From the NCBI GenBank assembly GCA_039621445.1, contig CP154956.1, positions 46,419,291 to 46,483,290 on the forward strand: 64,000 bases of DNA, given 5' to 3'. Position 1 is the first letter of the stretch, and the number at the start of each line of letters is the position of its first letter. Positions 24,101 through 31,933 of this stretch are shown here, in pieces. The position numbers were made by a program, and so were the translations under genes. The DNA comes from Euglena gracilis. Taxonomy: Eukaryota; Euglenida; Euglenophyceae; Euglenales. A model generated the notes under the pieces. The model was not told where the DNA came from. It did not search any database and saw nothing but the letters and a program-made list of their open reading frames with translations.

Positions 24101-27100
24101 GGAGGTGAAAACCAAAACTTCCCAAAAATGGCGGGCTGCCACGTCTCAGCTAAAATTTAAGGTGAAAGCCAAAACAACCCTGAATTGCCATTTTCGGGCA
24201 TTTTTGACCTCCTTTACATGTATGGCAGGTCCCAACTATATGACCCCCCCTGTGTGCACTATGACTGTCTGTTTGGTGCCTTCTTCTGGCCTGGCGCTGT
24301 TGTCCGCCTCCGGCCCTTTTAAGTTGGATCAGAGGGGTGAGGGAAAAAATTTGTATTATTGATGGAACAGGGTCAGGGTTGGGAGATAGGCCGAACATCA
24401 GGCCTAACTTATAGCAGGGGCTGGGAGATATTCCGGTCGGCCGAAAATTTTATTCCGGGGTTTTATTCCGGTTTATTCCGGGTTATCCCGGAATTTATTC
24501 CGGTTTATTCAGGTCAATTTCTGTCTGAATGGACTTAGGATTTTTTTGAAGTACAATTCGGCCGAGGCGCTCACCCGGGCTTCAGGAATAGGGATGCATT
24601 CCTTGGTTGCGTCCAGCCAAGTGGTCACTTCGCAGTTGGTGATGCGGGTCTGCACACCCCAGCAGACCCCGGCCTTTTCGGGAAAAACAAACCGATGAAA
24701 ATTGGCGCTCGGGGTTTTCTCTTGAGGGGGTCCCTGGCACTGCTGTCTTTTTCTTCCCGAAAATTGTCCCGCCAAATGTCTTAGGTGGCCTGACTCGCAT
24801 TTAGCTTTGAAAGTGTAAAATTGCGTCGACGCGCTTTTCGAACACCAAGGTCTGAGGTTCAGGACAGTCCGAATTAGTGTCTCCCTACCCCCAGGGCCTG
24901 GGGACGAAAATAACGACTTGAACTCCACGGTGTATGGGCACAGGGCTCCCTGGGCCCAGTGTGCATGACCCCAAAGCGCCGGGTAATGAAACGAGGGAAC
25001 TCCATTGCGCAGTTGCGCCATGGCGCAACAAATTTTTTGATTACAAAAAAAATAAAACACATTTCGCTTTGGCGCAATGTTTTTTTTATGTTTTGTTTCG
25101 TTGTTTTGTTATTCTAAATGTGGGGGATCATTGCGCACTTGCGCAATAATCCCCCAATAATAACAACATATGCGTCAACATGTGTTTTCATTGCGCATCT
25201 GCGAATTGCGCACGCTCATGCATAATGAAAATTTAAGAGTTATATTGCGCCATGGCGCAATAGAAATACAATTTTTTATGTCAAGAACTGTGATTGGGCC
25301 AAGAATTACAGGGAGCCCAGGGGTGGGGACCACAGCGCCTTCGCCCCTTCGGCGCCGAGGTCGCCCCTGGGCCCCCTAAAACCTTGGCCCAAAACACTGT
25401 TCTTGGTCTGAAAATGTGGTTGGGCGAAGATTTAAGACTTTTTACGTCACGAAATCGGCCCAAACAAAGTTTCAAAATTCTAATTAGCGTGGCTGTTGCG
25501 CCGAGCGGACACCTCAGCAGGCAAACCTTCATGGACAGATCGCAGAGCCTTAAAAAAAAAAACAACAAAACGGGCCAAAAGTCACCTGGCCTGTGTAGCA
25601 CCATCTGGGGAACACAGTCAAGGCTGCAAAAACGAGGGAGGCACAACGGGGTGTTGGCCCTTTTTTGGGGAAATTCACATGCCCCGGCGTTCAAACCCGG
25701 GGTTTTGAGCCGTTTTTAAAATGGCACAGGCTTAAAAAAAAACCAAAAGGGCCTGTTTCCTGGGTCCCAACAACCGGAAATGATGCACGTGCCACCGTGG
25801 AGGGTCCCCGCGGAAAGGGGGGGCAAAAAGGGTGGTTTCACCGCCGGGTTTCAAAAAGAATGCAACGTTGCGCTTAAGCGCAATAAAAAAAATCAAAACC
25901 TTAAGTACGAGTTGGGCCGCCTAAGAGTGTTGTTATTACCCCCTGATTGAAGGATGATTCGCTTTGTTTAATGGGATCCCTGCCCCCAAAATTAGCGTTG
26001 ATATTGTCCTGGTTCATGTCCTTTTGGAAAGAACTCAGGAACAAACATTCACTAAGCACAGCCTCACAAGGGGGATAAAAACCAAACAAAAAATTCATTC
26101 AAACAGGGGGAGAAATAGGCAAAATGAAGGTGTGCTCCTGATTACAAGAGCCATTGTGCTACGCTTGTGCTCTTTGTTGCTCTTGTGATTCTGAAACCAG
26201 AAAATATATCAAACTTCACCTTCATTGCCTTTGTGTCTTGCAAAATTTTCAAGGCATTGGCTGGCACTTTCATTCCGGTTATTCCGGTTTATTCCGGTTT
26301 ATTCCGGTTTTCGCTATTCCGGTTTATTCCAGTTTATTCCGGACCGGAGCATCTCCCTGCCCCTGCTTATAGACGGGTGTTAGTTAGGCCTAAAGTTAGG
26401 CCGAACTCCTAACCCTAACCCTATTCCATCAATAACGCAAAAAAAATGGACTCCCCTGATCCAACTATACGCCCACCCGGGGGGGGGCATATAGTTGGGA
26501 CCTGGGACATATAATACGCAGAATATATATGTGTGTATGTGCGTGCGTGCGTGCGTGCGTGTGTGTGTGTGTGTGTGTATGTGTGTGTGTGTATGGCAGC
26601 AAGATTTTAATTGCCCCCCCCCCTGTGGGGGGGCCAAGTAAAATATCCAGGGGTCCAAAAAATTTTGCATTATTGATGGAGAGCAGTGGGAAGGACGACA
26701 CCGGTGGTCATCAGAACTCAGAGAGCTGCCAAAAGGATGAGCACACTTCAAACCAGATGACAATTTCAACAAGCTATTTCCTCAAGCTACTTCCTACTGC
26801 CAAGATTCTTTCTGAACCTTGGACAATCTGCATTGACAACCAGGAAAGAACAAGAACTTTGATCAAACCTGTGACTGATAAGATGTATGAGTATCCCAAA
26901 TAGGAATGCTCAGAACTGTTGAAAACGTTGGCGGTATTTTGAATGCAAAAATAATCTCTCCACAAAATATCGACACTTACTACAGTGGAATGCTCAGAGA
27001 ATGAATGTGAGCTGACAAACATTGACGCAGCTGGGACCGACCACCTGTGCAGGAATCGTCGTCGGTGAGGCCCTGCAGCACTTCCAGCACCCGCTTGACG

Positions 27101-27849
27101 CACTCCAGGTCGTGCTGGAACTCCACCAACGTCTCCAGCAGCAGCACCAGCCCGTCGGGTCATCGGGGGGCCACACCAATGGACAGAAATGCCGAGGCCA
27201 CCCAAAATACCACCCAAATTTTCGGATTTTGATAAAATTTGTCTAAATGGCATTTTGACAGTAGTACGGTGGCAGGGGGATCGGACCATTGCTAACCTGG
27301 AGGGGGAGTCGCTTTCCAGTTTCAAACCAGTCAGTCATTTTCTACCCTCCCCGCAAGGGGGGGGGGGGGGGGTGACTCTGGCCAATCGGACAAAAATGGC
27401 TCAAGAACAACAATGAATTTTGGCCGAAAATCCAAAAAAAACATTCCCAGCGTCTTTCGGCCGCTTTCGGCCAGTCCTGTCCAGGGGGGGGGAGCAAAAA
27501 AAAATCACCCCCGGGTGGTGAGGACCACTGGTATGAAAAGGGCTCAGAAACATTGGCACCCAAATCAGTGAGAATTACTCACCTCGATGCCCACTGGGTG
27601 GGCCTGTGCGCACCTGAACTTCCTGTCACCGACCTGCATTGGGACTTCAAATTCTCATCCGCGGAATTCCAACCCAGGCTGGTCCACAGCTGGGCAGCGC
27701 ACCCCCCGGCCGCCCCCCACCTGCTGCAGGTCCTTTCCGGTGACCTCCGCCAGCTGGCCGAGGGCATCCCGCTTGTCGGCGATGGTGGTGGTGGTGCGCA
27801 GCCGCTGCAGCAGCAAGGGCACCACCGACGACTCTGGGCCAGGCCCAGC
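190..27849 (-). CDS. USO1: General vesicular transport factor p115/USO1 homologue (19 exons recognised; first coding exon not found)
   Basis: Golgi tethering factor of the p115/Uso1 family, which captures COPI and COPII vesicles through an armadillo-repeat head and a coiled-coil tail. Exons, 5' to 3' on the minus strand: 27849-27721, about 27151-27045, 23951-~23737, 23627-23595, 22957-22773, 22558-22426, 22026-21973, 21750-21690, 21171-21011, 8173-8087, 7951-~7901, 7500-7333, 7203-7082, 3165-~3083, 2874-2774, 2500-2448, 1804-1681, 1163-1038 and 471-190 (TGA at 192-190). Most junctions are GT-AG with matching phase. The family order of segments is kept: an exon with DKRDALGQLAEVTG, then YVRFPTVQLLTKLL, VRNEGLLLLK, IVVEDSLAVIAHLVRND, LTWLADCPDAG, and finally coiled coil. 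About 760 codons are accounted for, fewer than in animal p115. Missing are the start exon, some residues between the exons at 7.95 and 7.50 kb, and clean junctions at 27.15, 23.74 and 3.08 kb. The intron 8174-21010 holds a complete LTR element. Confidence 0.88.
472..1037 (-). other. USO1 intron with a degenerate hAT-like repeat copy
   Basis: This is the intron between the last two USO1 exons. About 590-935 resembles the 438-bp element at 3373-3810: the same blocks occur in the same order (CTAGCTAGCC, a C-run followed by GGGGTC, AAAAATTTT and a closing CCTTAAGCAGATGCCTG). The right end is clear. The left TIR is too degenerate to fix. Confidence 0.55.
2935..3035. repeat. CTGG/CTGCC simple repeat
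   Basis: A stretch of CTGG, GGCTGG and CTGCC units lies in the USO1 intron just downstream, in transcription direction, of the exon ending at 3083. Confidence 0.8.
3230..6502. mobile_element. TIR element of the CTTAGGCGGCC family, copy 1
   Basis: The left end starts CTTAGGCGGCCTAACTCGCA at 3230. The right end at 6502 is its reverse complement (TGCGAGTTAGGCCGCCTAAG). The ends are flanked by AGGGG at 3225-3229 and AGGGG at 6503-6507, a 5-bp target-site duplication. No transposase ORF was seen. The interior carries many palindromes built on TTGCGC...GCGCAA, for example near 3950, 3985, 4150, 4200, 5210 and three in a row at 5785-5860. A hAT-like element is nested at 3373-3810. The rest of the interior is AT-rich, with no recognisable gene. 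It lies in a USO1 intron. The flanking bases are low complexity, so the duplication alone is modest evidence; the same pattern in two other copies strengthens it. Confidence 0.75.
3373..3810. mobile_element. hAT-like non-autonomous element (MITE), 438 bp, nested
   Basis: TIRs CAGGCTTTTGCTTAAGGA (left) and the complement of TCCTTAAGCAAATGCCTG (right) agree at 17 of 18 positions. The element is flanked by an exact 8-bp duplication, ACCCCAGG at 3365-3372 and 3811-3818. An uninterrupted relative of the target occurs at about 24880-24905 (CTCCCTACCCCCAGGGCCTG), so the empty site can be read directly. An 8-bp duplication with CAGG termini fits the hAT superfamily. There is no ORF for a transposase. 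Confidence 0.85.
7082..8173 (-). CDS. USO1: USO1 head-domain exons 10-13
   Basis: Exon 8173-8087 (29 codons, starts LLASELLSFSASRQSSSYF) matches the p115 segment starting QLLCGGLFSTDSL. Its acceptor CAG follows an uninterrupted run of 13 or more C. Exon 7951-~7901 (GNEEAKQALLRAPWEQT) follows after an intron of about 135 bp. Exon 7500-7333 has VLLTWLADCPDAGLAFVEDK and ends in phase 1 after AMVL. Exon 7203-7082 restores the frame and carries KPELFDHLVRKLGFDQ, matching the conserved p115 segment IEKLGF. Its donor is GTGAGT. The junction between 7901 and 7500 is not solved: phases disagree and roughly 20 family residues are missing, so a small exon may lie between them. Confidence 0.85.
8683..8998 (+). 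repeat. 5' LTR of element A
   Basis: 316-bp direct repeat of 19960-20272. The main visible difference is a short insertion, TATTC, near 8790. It ends GTACACT directly before the primer-binding site. Termini TGTGTAC and GTACAC form a short inverted repeat. Confidence 0.92.
8999..9022 (+). promoter_or_regulatory. Primer-binding site, initiator-Met tRNA type
   Basis: TGGTAGCAGA directly follows the LTR, complementary to the 3' end of eukaryotic initiator methionine tRNA including CCA. Similarity continues more weakly over the next dozen bases. Confidence 0.75.
9267..13225 (+). pseudogene. gag: gag of LTR element A, frameshifted
   Basis: Structural polyprotein of a Ty3/gypsy-type element. The first ATG is at 9267; upstream codons in the same frame only offer TTG. 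The N-terminal half is Gln- and Ser-rich with coiled-coil-like heptads. A capsid-like segment lies around 11800-12110 (WDGDPTTWRQFFRDWEYYW). Two CCHC zinc knuckles follow at about 12496-12540 (CFLCNKPGHMSREC) and 12928-12970 (CSLCGSSDHHSSKC), separated by an Arg/Ser-rich stretch. The reading passes between frames: coiled-coil sequence moves to another frame at about 11060-11450, returns, and shifts again near 12134 before the zinc knuckles, which end at TGA 13223-13225. The gene is therefore probably inactive, unless the shifts are sequencing errors. No protease motif was recognised. Confidence 0.8.
13226..14477 (+). other. Non-coding part of element A between gag and the satellite
   Basis: C- and A-rich sequence with many ACCAC and CACCC stretches. 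No ORF with recognisable similarity. No pol domain, although pol would start here in an intact element. Confidence 0.6.
14478..17955. repeat. 91-bp satellite array, about 38 copies, inside element A
   Basis: Head-to-tail 91-bp units. A typical unit holds CGCGATCTGAATCGCGGAAA, then CGCGATCGGAATCATGATTA, then CCATGATTTCCGTCGCATTT and a variable A/T linker before CAGATTCGCGAATG. TCGCGA and AATCATGATT are palindromic. Units fall into at least four linker types (GCGAAAATTTTTCAG, GCGAATTTTGCTCAG, GCGATAAATTTTCAG, GCAAAAAAATTTCAG) that recur in a partly ordered sequence. The first and last copies are more diverged, as usual at array edges. 91 is not a multiple of three, so the open frames of about 61 codons that each unit offers on both strands are not taken as genes. 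Confidence 0.95.
17970..18950 (+). CDS. 326-codon 3' ORF of element A, related to 3' ORFs of element B
   Basis: Unknown function. The ORF is rich in Pro, Ala, Thr and Glu, so probably disordered. RGRVLGTVVTSITAV near residue 70 resembles GGRVLGGLRSLIAVV in the element B ORF at 57265-58377. The C-terminal KGG/GKPP stretch and VTSSGYG resemble PPPKGGGG and VTSSGYGKTSQPKP in the element B ORF at 55622-57364. It therefore spans the junction of two B ORFs in one frame, but stops before the Cys/His-rich part. The first ATG lies at the edge of the satellite, so the true start may be lost. It is probably a truncated version of the B protein. Confidence 0.5.
   Translation: METWDVLRRKARTWRISSMLLCPLLYSLDQKRLCRRLKPMPMWLVWLWMITLEESASPTARSALRGRVLGTVVTSITAVAAALTPRVGGAASGSAAEAVETPDIGVSAPPPPAAVQPSIRDEPQPTEPSVIPATTEDPPPVAAAPVVTENQPPVTTRDVEMDLEEIPPRPPTSRRLAREQPRTMAEFLGVPAPVEAPIPVKSTVPAEQPQERVPTPRSVMRSKRSLCPLHPDGNRLLQAPPGSGSAKPKGGKPGDAPCKPPGRGGDGKPPPKVGAGVQTSTQPKGPTKMHDYSAVTSSGYGLGIPKGKARGRQAKTSSTTIPPPPR
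18951..19959 (+). other. 3' non-coding region of element A
   Basis: No gene seen. 19330-19600 aligns by eye to the minus strand of element B at 54960-54200. Shared blocks include GGCTGCCAGACAGC, CTACTTTCCCCCC and TGTCGCCGGCAGT. This shows common descent of the two 3' regions. Confidence 0.65.
19948..19959 (+). promoter_or_regulatory. Polypurine tract of element A
   Basis: The purine run GGGAGGGGGA ends directly at the start of the 3' LTR, the expected plus-strand priming site. Confidence 0.8.
19960..20272 (+). repeat. 3' LTR of element A
   Basis: 313-bp copy of 8683-8998, followed by the target duplication CCTGT. The near identity of the two LTRs implies a fairly recent insertion. Confidence 0.92.
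21011..27849 (-). CDS. USO1: USO1 head-domain exons 1-9 (armadillo repeats)
   Basis: These exons encode the first part of the helical armadillo head. Exon 27721-27849 reads in phase 0 (AGPGPESSVV... to ...KDLQQ) with donor GTGGGG. Exon 27045-~27151 (LVLLLETLVEFQHDLECVK) ends in phase 1 and joins exon 23951 (STLDLLVQDGLRG) in phase. Exon 23595-23627 is only 33 nt (SVRNEGLLLLK) and joins 22957 (ALVAHDAEMQKIVSF) in phase 0. Exon 22773-22957 ends in phase 2 and joins 22558 in phase. Exons 22026-21973 and 21750-21690 follow. The last is ended here at a phase-1 GTTTTG donor because that restores the frame into 21171 (LVGLVQYLLQRDSEEHHFY). Two boundaries are weak: no AG was found just before 27151, and the exon ending near 23737 has no in-phase GT directly after its last conserved residue. 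Confidence 0.85.
24228..26502. mobile_element. Long-TIR element of 2.3 kb containing CTTAGG-family copy 2
   Basis: The left arm, about 24228-24500, starts GGTCCCAACTATATG. It includes TATTGATGGAACAGGGTCAG and AGGCCTAAC, and leads into ATTCCGGTTTATTCC repeats. The right arm, about 26270-26502, is its diverged inverted copy, ending CATATAGTTGGGACC. Arms of about 240 bp make this a long-TIR or foldback type. No transposase was seen. The CTTAGG-family element 24780-25925 sits inside. The host sequence is the USO1 intron between the exons at 23.9 and 27.0 kb. No convincing target duplication was found. Confidence 0.6.
24780..25925. mobile_element. TIR element of the CTTAGGCGGCC family, copy 2
   Basis: Ends are CTTAGGTGGCCTGACTCGCA at 24780 and the inverted GTACGAGTTGGGCCGCCTAA ending at 25925. 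Flanks AATGT (24775-24779) and AGTGT (25926-25930) agree at 4 of 5 positions. At 24780-25080 it is colinear with copy 1 and lacks the hAT-like insertion. Internal palindromes of the GCGC...GCGC type occur near 25015, 25130, 25245 and 25868. No ORF of note. Confidence 0.7.
26529..26592. repeat. GT/GCGT microsatellite
   Basis: Run of GTGC then GTGT dinucleotides in a USO1 intron. Confidence 0.9.
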
Positions 27850-28826
27850 CTGTCGGGACGCTCCAATGCAGGGGGGGGGGGGGGCGGCTGTCGGAGCACC
27901 AAAACTTGGGGACCAGTTCGGCTACATACGTTCCTTGCGTTCTGCGCGCTCGGCACAGGGCTTTTTGAAGACTGGGGGAGGGGGGCACTCCCCCAGGGGG
28001 TACCCAGTGTCCCCTGGGGGGGGACCAGGGGGCCCACTTATTGGGGTCAATTTCAGGTAAAACTTTCTGATTCTTATTTGCCCTTGGCTTTCGGCATTTG
28101 CGCCAAAAATAGAGGATACTCCCTCCTCCGGAGGGACCCACTCAGCCCGACCCACCCCCCAAAGGAAGTTCAGGTGAAACCCACACCCCCGCCCAGCCTG
28201 GGGGCCAACCTCAACTCTGGTTCAGCACAAAGGCACCTAAGGTGAGCGGGCGAGGACTCCAGAATTGTCCCACCCCGTATGCCTCTCTGCGTGCGACATC
28301 TTCCACGTGTGTTGGCTAGGTCTGCTCTGCGGGCTTTGCGCCAAAGAGGTTCCAATTCATCTTGGCTTGCGCTTCACGTCTCCTGGCATGACATGGGGCA
28401 GGAGGCTGGGATGGGAATGGGAGCAGCACAAGGTACACACCAAGCGTGACGCACAAATCCGGCAGAAAGGGACGGCAGAGAAATAAGGTGTGCATTCAGA
28501 ACACCGGGAACAAGGTCTGTTAATCCCTTCTTTAAGCTTCTTCGCCACCACTGCCAACAAGGACGAAACAGGGAAACGTCTTCGTTCTGGAAAGTGGCTT
28601 GGCTCTTGTCCACACTACGAGAAGCCCAGTGCAGAACATCAACTCAATCCCTTTACGCTGCAGGCTTTTGGAACGGCACCCGTCGCCAAAGGGGTTGTGG
28701 GGCTATCTGTGTGGCACCCCAGAGCCAGGGTGGGTGCTTCAGAGTTGTGCAGAAGTGGGGTTAGGATGGGTAAGAACGCGGTTTAAGGCACAGGATGAGA
28801 GGGTGGGGGCAGGGCTGTTAAGTGGT
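27850..28826 (-). other. Spacer between RABL3-like stop and USO1 exons
   Basis: Must hold the 3' end of the GTPase gene and the promoter and first exon of USO1. It has C/G runs near 27875 and 28015. No convincing start exon was picked out. Confidence 0.4.
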
Positions 28827-31484
28827 TCAAACTTTGCAAGTGACTGAGAAGACGGTGTCCATCACCCGGTCAGTGAACAATTCGACTTTGTGTAGTCGAT
28901 CCTCCTGCCAAAAAGCAGCGGGACAGTGGGGACACAAAAGGGTGCATGCACCACCACCGGCCGCAGTATGTGCACAAATTGTGCCCATCTCATCCTTCCA
29001 TCCCCCCTCTTAACCATTCGGTATATATTCAGTAATTTGCTGTTTGCTTAAAAAAAAAACTCTGGTGATGCAGTATTGGATGACTTGTACAGAAAGCCAA
29101 TTAACCTGCAGAGAAAACAAAACTGTGCAGGAAATCCATGAGAACCTTTTTTCTGCAATTTTTCAACTGGCGTGAAACTTTCAAAAATGGTAGTGCCAAA
29201 TTTCCAAGCGTTGTGTAACTATGTAATAACAATTGCGAAAAGTCTGTTTATTTTGTTGATAAATCTGTCGGTTGTGCTTCCGACAACTTTCCTGCCACAT
29301 CACACAGAAATATTGCTTGCATTCAAAAAATGGAAAGCATGAAATTTTTGAAGGACCCCAGGGGTGTGTGCTGGGTTGCGGCTAGAAATTTGTGGGACCA
29401 GAGATTTGGAATGGATGTCCCTCTCTGGGGATGGACCCCGGATGTACCTAAGGCCCTTTAATTAATTAATTAATTTTTTTAGACTTTGATTTTGAAAATT
29501 TTCAAGGGTTCTTTTCTGTACAATACTTATTAATATTATTATAAATTTATGATTTCATCAGGCCCCAGGGAGGAAGAATACAACTGACTTGAGGTGATTG
29601 ACTTTTTGCAACCTGCCTATTTAATCGAACGTGGGTTTTGGTTCTGCGTTTTTAAAGTTTTTCCATCCATGCTTTTGAAATACATTCCTTGATGCATGCC
29701 CACTCCGAAATGCCTGTGGAAAAGCAATGGGACAGGTTTAGTTTTTTTCACAAAATTGAGCTTCTGGTCTATGTGCATATGTGCATAGCCACGTGCGCTT
29801 GTTGGTTCATTTGTGTTTCTTTGTCCATGTATTCCCTCTTGCCTCAGCGGCGCACCTGGACAGAGTGGCAGGACACCTCCAGCACGGTGGCGTTCCACTC
29901 CTGCCGCAGGAAATGCCACCAGCGTGGGGCTGAGATATGGTGCGCCTTTTTCTGCTGGTGTGGATTTGCCGCTGGGTTTCCTCACTGGTCTTGGCTAGAA
30001 ATGCGGGTTTGGCGTTGGCAATTGGGGTTTTTTCAAGACCTGGGGGGAGGGGTCCGACCATACCCCGACCAAAAACCAAAGGATTTTCGCCAAAAACTTT
30101 TTTTTAAAAAAGGTGCCACTTGCATCCATTTCTGGCCGACCCCTCCCCCTGGCGCAAAAAATCAGCCAATCACTCCCCCTCGGGTTAGGGATCCCTGGCC
30201 ATTCACTACACAACACATTGGGCCAGAAGCGGAGCGCCAGCCATAAAAAGACAAGGACCTTGGTAGGTTGGACACACCTTTCAGCAATTTGCTTTTCCGG
30301 ACCCACCTACCCATCCCCCCACCAGGGGAGGCTCGGGGTCCATTTTTGGGTCAATTTTGGGTCCGAACCACCCACCCACACCCCCTTGCCCACACCCCCT
30401 GGGGAACCAACTTAAAAAAAAATCTCCATAAATTCATCCTCACTGTTGGTCAGCCATTGTGCTAGCGCCGCATAATTGAGTCCACCAGTCTGGTATATTT
30501 CGGCACGACGCTGGGCTGAGGAAGTCTGGGGCCTTTGCGGGGTGGCCGTTCCCTGCCTTGTCCCCGTTCAGCGGCGTCCCATCTGAGGGGACAGGGGCAC
30601 GCAGTCAGCCCCGCCCACCTGTATGTCGGGAGCCTTGTTTGCCATAAACCGCCCCCAAAAAATAAGACCCCCCCATAAAATGGACCCCCACATGAATAAG
30701 TCCCCCCCTGGCCGATCTGAGAAAAAATCCATGAAATAGACCCCCCCATAAATAAGACTCCCCCTGTCGGTGCAAAGCGCCAGATTTTTGAAAAATGGAG
30801 GTAAATCTGCCATTTTGGGACAATTTTCACACAATTCAGCATATTTTCCCCTATTTGTCTGGCGCGAAGCACCGAATTTTTCGAATTTTGGTAATTTGGG
30901 GGGCATTTTTGGACATTTTGGGGTGTCGACAATTTTTTGAGCAAAAATCCATAAAATGGACCCCCCCCATGAATAAGACCCCCCTCGGGCTTCCAGCAAC
31001 CGAACCATGAAATGGACCCAGGGTCTTATTTTGGGGGGGGGGGTTAAGAAAAGGGCCACGTGGGAATTGGACATTCTGTATAATAATAAAAAAAAGAAGG
31101 CCATTTCAGGTCAGGGGGGTCACGTGGACAGCCACGGGCCACAATTCCTAAAAAGAATGTTCTTGACAGATCGAGCCCATCCGCTTACCGACCCCCGGGG
31201 GTCAATTTCCACTTTCAAAAACCAGTCAGTCCACACAAAGAAAAAAAAAGCGAAATCGGCCAAAATACGGGAGTGCCAGGGCCAAAAATGACCATTCGCT
31301 CGGATTTGTCGCAGTGGTCTCCCTCTTGCTCAAGTTCTTGTAACGCTGGTGCCAAAGTTAAAACTTCCGAAGTGTGCGAAAATGTGCACACCGGCCAAAA
31401 AAAAACTTAAATGCGAGATGGGCCGCCTAAATCAAGGGGCATAAATGGGCATGGGTTGATGGTTGACACCTTGTGAAACATGCC

Positions 31485-31520
<36 letters not shown>

Positions 31521-31933
31521 CGATGTGAAGCAGCTTTCGCATGGGGACGGGCAGGAACAGCACGCGCTGCATGACTCGGGCCGCCCCCTGCAGCAGGAGG
31601 GTGCCGAGGTGCGTCAGGTCGTGCCGCCAGCTGCCCCCGGGCCCGGGGGCAGTCGCGGCCTCGCACAGGCCGGGGCCGCAGCAGCGGTGGTCTGGGGGGT
31701 GACGAGTGGACGGAGGCGTTCCATGATCCTGCGGCGAAGTGTGGCGGCGGAGGGGGCCGGGGGAACCAGCGCATTGGCCCCAGCCTGGCCTTGGGGCGGA
31801 GGTCCTCCTTGGTGCCGACGATGAGGATGGGGGGCGTCGGTGGCGTTGGCCTCCCGTCGTCCTCGACCCTGGGGCGGGGGAGGGGGCTTGTGGGGGGGGG
31901 CTGCCTGGCGCGTCGTTGCGAACGTCGTTGATC
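28827..31933 (-). CDS. RABL3: RABL3-like exons 4-7 of those recognised (G4 to C-terminus)
   Basis: Exon 31790-31933 (48 codons) has a Pro/Arg-rich lead and the G4 motif GTKED. The next acceptor is only 61 bp on, and no GT lies between, so the donor appears to be GC (AAG|GCCAGG). Exon 31521-31728 ([25 protein letters not shown]) ends in phase 1 at GTATGTG. Exon 29856-29929 restores the frame. Exon 28827-28904 ends [15 protein letters not shown]. No C-terminal prenylation cysteines are visible, in line with RABL3 rather than typical Rabs. Confidence 0.75.

Noticed and set aside
30472-30583. Possible exon of the GTPase gene on the minus strand (ends [14 protein letters not shown])
   Set aside because: The exon ending at 31521 joins the exon at 29929 in phase without it, and family similarity is carried by the exons at 29.9 and 28.9 kb instead.
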